Source: Flavobacterium psychrophilum
GTDB taxonomy: Bacteria; Bacteroidota; Bacteroidia; Flavobacteriales; Flavobacteriaceae
DNA length: 6,750 bases
NCBI GenBank assembly: GCA_945897545.1
Contig: CAMDGJ010000152.1
Location: 1-6,750 of the forward strand
Reading direction: 5' to 3'
In this document: one piece after another, positions 4,719 to 6,750 of the stretch
How the letters are laid out: each line of letters starts with the position of its first letter
Numbering within the stretch: position 1 is the first letter of the stretch
The notes under the pieces: generated by a model
Seen by the model: the letters and a program-made list of their open reading frames with translations, nothing else
What the model was told of the DNA's origin: nothing
Database searches by the model: none
Position numbers and translations under genes: made by a program

Positions 4719-6750
4719 ATGAAAAAAGCTATTTTATTTTTCCTTTTAACGGGTTTATTGGGAAGTTCAAGTTTTGCGCAAGCACCAAAATTTGTTACTT
4801 CTGTCGAAGGTATTAAAGAATATAATTTGCCAAACGGTCTTAAAATTCTTCTCATTCCTGATGCAGCACAGTCTAATGTGGTTGTAAATATAGTGTATAA
4901 TGTAGGTTCAAGACACGAAGGTTACGGAGAAACTGGAATGGCGCATTTATTAGAACATATGTTGTTTAAGCGCTCCTCCAAGTTTAGTGAAATAAAAAAA
5001 GCTATTGCCGATAAAGGTGCTTTGGCAAATGGAACAACTTGGTATGATAGAACAAATTATTATGAAATTCTTCCTGCGACAGATGATAACTTATCTTGGG
5101 CTTTAGAAATGGAAGCGGATAGGATGGTAACTTCGGCAAATTTGCAATCAGATCTAGATACAGAGTTTTCTGTTGTACGAAATGAGTTCGAAATAGGAGA
5201 GAATTACCCCTCTGGAGTTCTTATGGAAAGGCTAATTTCCTCAGCTTATCTTTGGCACAATTACGGAAATTCAACAATTGGAAGTAAAGAAGATATTGAA
5301 AGAGTGAAAGCAACTTCTCTTAAAAATTTCTACACGAAGTATTATCAACCTAATAATGCAACTTTAATTGTTGGTGGGAAGTTTGATGAAAAGAAAACAT
5401 TGGATTTGATTTCAAAATATTTTGCAATTATTCCAAAATCAAAACAAGTTATTGAACAAACTTATACTGTTGAACCAGCACAAGATGGGGAGCGTTTTGT
5501 CGAATTAAAAAGAAATGGGGATCTACAGTATGTGGCAATGGCTTATCACACGCCTAGTTTTTCGGATAAAGAATATGCCGCAAACAGCGCTTTGATTTCG
5601 ATTCTTACTAACAATCCTTCCGGGGCTTTATATAAAGCTTTAATCGATACGAAATTGGCAACAAGTGTTTATGGGTTTAGCTTTACGCTAAAAGACCCTG
5701 GGTTTAGTTATTTTCAATCCGAAATCCCAAAAGATAAAGATCTAAAAGCAGCACAAGAAGCTTTTCTTCAAACAATGAACGAGGTGCCCAAAATGACTTT
5801 TACCGAAGATGATTTGAAAAGAGCCAAAAATGAACTATTAAAACAATTTGAAAACACCTATAATAAAACAATGGATTTGTCTATCGCATTGACAGAAAAT
5901 ATCGGCGCGGGTGATTGGCGTTTATTCTTTATCAATAGGGATAATATTGAAAAATTAACGCTTGCAGATATACAAAATGTCGCCAAAAAATATTATTTGC
6001 AAAGCAATAGAACTTGGGGAAGATTTATACCTGAGAATAATCCAGAGCGCGTAAAAGTGAGCGAAACACCGGATATTACAATTTTGACTAAGGAATATAA
6101 AGGGAAAGCCTTAGAGGAAAATAAGGCCACTTTTGAAAGCTCGGTTGCCAATATTTTAAAAACAACTGAAATGGGCCAATTAGCTTCAGGCGGAAAATAT
6201 TTACTGCTTGAGAAACCATCAAAAGGAGATAAAATCGAGGCCAGATTTTTATTGCGAATGGGAGATGAAAAATCATTAGAAGTCAAGAATTTAATTGCGA
6301 ATTTAACCGCAAAAATGCTAAAATTGGGAACTAAAACAAGAAGTAAAAAAGACATCAACGATCAATTGGATCAATTTAAAACCAGTATTAATATCCAAGG
6401 AAATGTAGATGGGTTATATGTAGGGATAAGTACCGACAAGGTGAATTTAAATAATGCTTTAGTCCTACTCAAAGACATTTTAAGAAATCCAATTTTTGAT
6501 GCTTCCGAATTTGAAAAAATGAAATTGGAAACCAAAAGTGGATTCGAAGCCAACAAAAGTGAACCACAAGCAATAGTAAGTGAGGCTATTGAACAACAAA
6601 CGGCTTTGTATCCAAAATCACATCCTTACTATTCACAAACTTCTGATGAGAAAATAGCTGAATTAAACAAAATCACTTTAGAAGATTTGAAAAAATATTA
6701 TAATGATTTTTATAACGGCAGTAACAGCAAAATTGTATTTGTAGGAGGAA
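4719..6750 (+). CDS. Secreted M16 (insulinase/pitrilysin family) zinc peptidase, C-terminus beyond window
   Basis: The 677 residues in the window are the first part of what is usually a 900-plus residue two-module periplasmic peptidase. Residues 1-20 look like a signal peptide (MKKAILFFLLTGLLGSSSFA, likely cut before Q21). The first M16 module holds the inverted zinc motif H76-L-L-E79-H80 in GMAHLLEHMLF. E156 in EFSVVRNEFE, 77 residues after E79, fits the third metal ligand, with E149 seven residues before as in pitrilysin. The linker region (about 440-470) leads into a second module, with LASGGKYLLLEKPSKGDKIEARFLLRMGD followed by a region lacking any HxxEH. That is the usual inactive partner half, which closes the clam-shell chamber. 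The family degrades peptides or small proteins. The frame is open from the ATG at 4719 to the window end with no frameshift. It diverges from GDPD; its promoter is not clear. Confidence 0.93.
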   Translation, partial: MKKAILFFLLTGLLGSSSFAQAPKFVTSVEGIKEYNLPNGLKILLIPDAAQSNVVVNIVYNVGSRHEGYGETGMAHLLEHMLFKRSSKFSEIKKAIADKGALANGTTWYDRTNYYEILPATDDNLSWALEMEADRMVTSANLQSDLDTEFSVVRNEFEIGENYPSGVLMERLISSAYLWHNYGNSTIGSKEDIERVKATSLKNFYTKYYQPNNATLIVGGKFDEKKTLDLISKYFAIIPKSKQVIEQTYTVEPAQDGERFVELKRNGDLQYVAMAYHTPSFSDKEYAANSALISILTNNPSGALYKALIDTKLATSVYGFSFTLKDPGFSYFQSEIPKDKDLKAAQEAFLQTMNEVPKMTFTEDDLKRAKNELLKQFENTYNKTMDLSIALTENIGAGDWRLFFINRDNIEKLTLADIQNVAKKYYLQSNRTWGRFIPENNPERVKVSETPDITILTKEYKGKALEENKATFESSVANILKTTEMGQLASGGKYLLLEKPSKGDKIEARFLLRMGDEKSLEVKNLIANLTAKMLKLGTKTRSKKDINDQLDQFKTSINIQGNVDGLYVGISTDKVNLNNALVLLKDILRNPIFDASEFEKMKLETKSGFEANKSEPQAIVSEAIEQQTALYPKSHPYYSQTSDEKIAELNKITLEDLKKYYNDFYNGSNSKIVFVGG

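Noticed and set aside
5150..5210. Possible loss of the third zinc ligand in the M16 peptidase
   Set aside because: E156 sits 77 residues after E79 with E149 seven residues earlier, the spacing known from pitrilysin, so the active site appears complete.
5993..6556. Three minus-strand frames (121, 62 and 61 residues) inside the M16 gene, one with hydrophobic stretches
   Set aside because: They lie opposite a continuous M16 reading frame. The hydrophobic look is explained by the complement of Lys/Glu/Asn-rich codons, giving Phe/Leu/Ile.

Overview
The window looks like an AT-rich chromosomal segment from a Bacteroidota bacterium of the Flavobacterium type. Three things suggest this. Two, possibly three, intergenic sites match the Bacteroidota promoter pattern (TTG about 20 bases before TAnnTTTG). 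The genes lack clear Shine-Dalgarno sequences. The protein families (mevalonate-pathway GHMP enzymes, TspO, a periplasmic two-module M16 peptidase) have the form I associate with Flavobacteriia. The assignment is inferred from sequence style, not from a database search.

Left part (1-1987, minus strand), in transcription order: diphosphomevalonate decarboxylase (mvaD), a small two-gene toxin-antitoxin module of the RelE/ParE type (antitoxin first, then toxin), and the N-terminal third of a GHMP kinase that is probably mevalonate kinase, cut by the window edge. The two isoprenoid genes would form one operon, and the toxin-antitoxin pair sits neatly between them with short gaps (28 and 13 bases). 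A good promoter-like sequence lies inside the 3' end of mvaD and could drive the toxin-antitoxin pair, and perhaps the kinase, on its own.

Middle part (1988-3763): a compact 84-base divergent promoter region separates mvaD from a plus-strand tspO gene (five-helix membrane protein of the TspO/MBR family). tspO converges, with only 6 bases between stop codons, on a minus-strand flavoprotein of the HI0933/BaiN family.

Right part (3764-6750): a 145-base intergenic stretch with tandem CACAAATTT units, then a cytoplasmic glycerophosphodiester phosphodiesterase on the minus strand, then a 150-base divergent intergenic region holding a small inverted repeat and a 10-base direct repeat. Last is a secreted M16 zinc peptidase on the plus strand that runs off the window end. 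No intergenic gap exceeds 300 bases, and I see no RNA gene, CRISPR array, insertion sequence or phage gene.

Most of this is ordinary housekeeping sequence. The most noteworthy item is the toxin-antitoxin cassette lodged inside what appears to be the mevalonate operon. I see no convincing undescribed multi-gene system.
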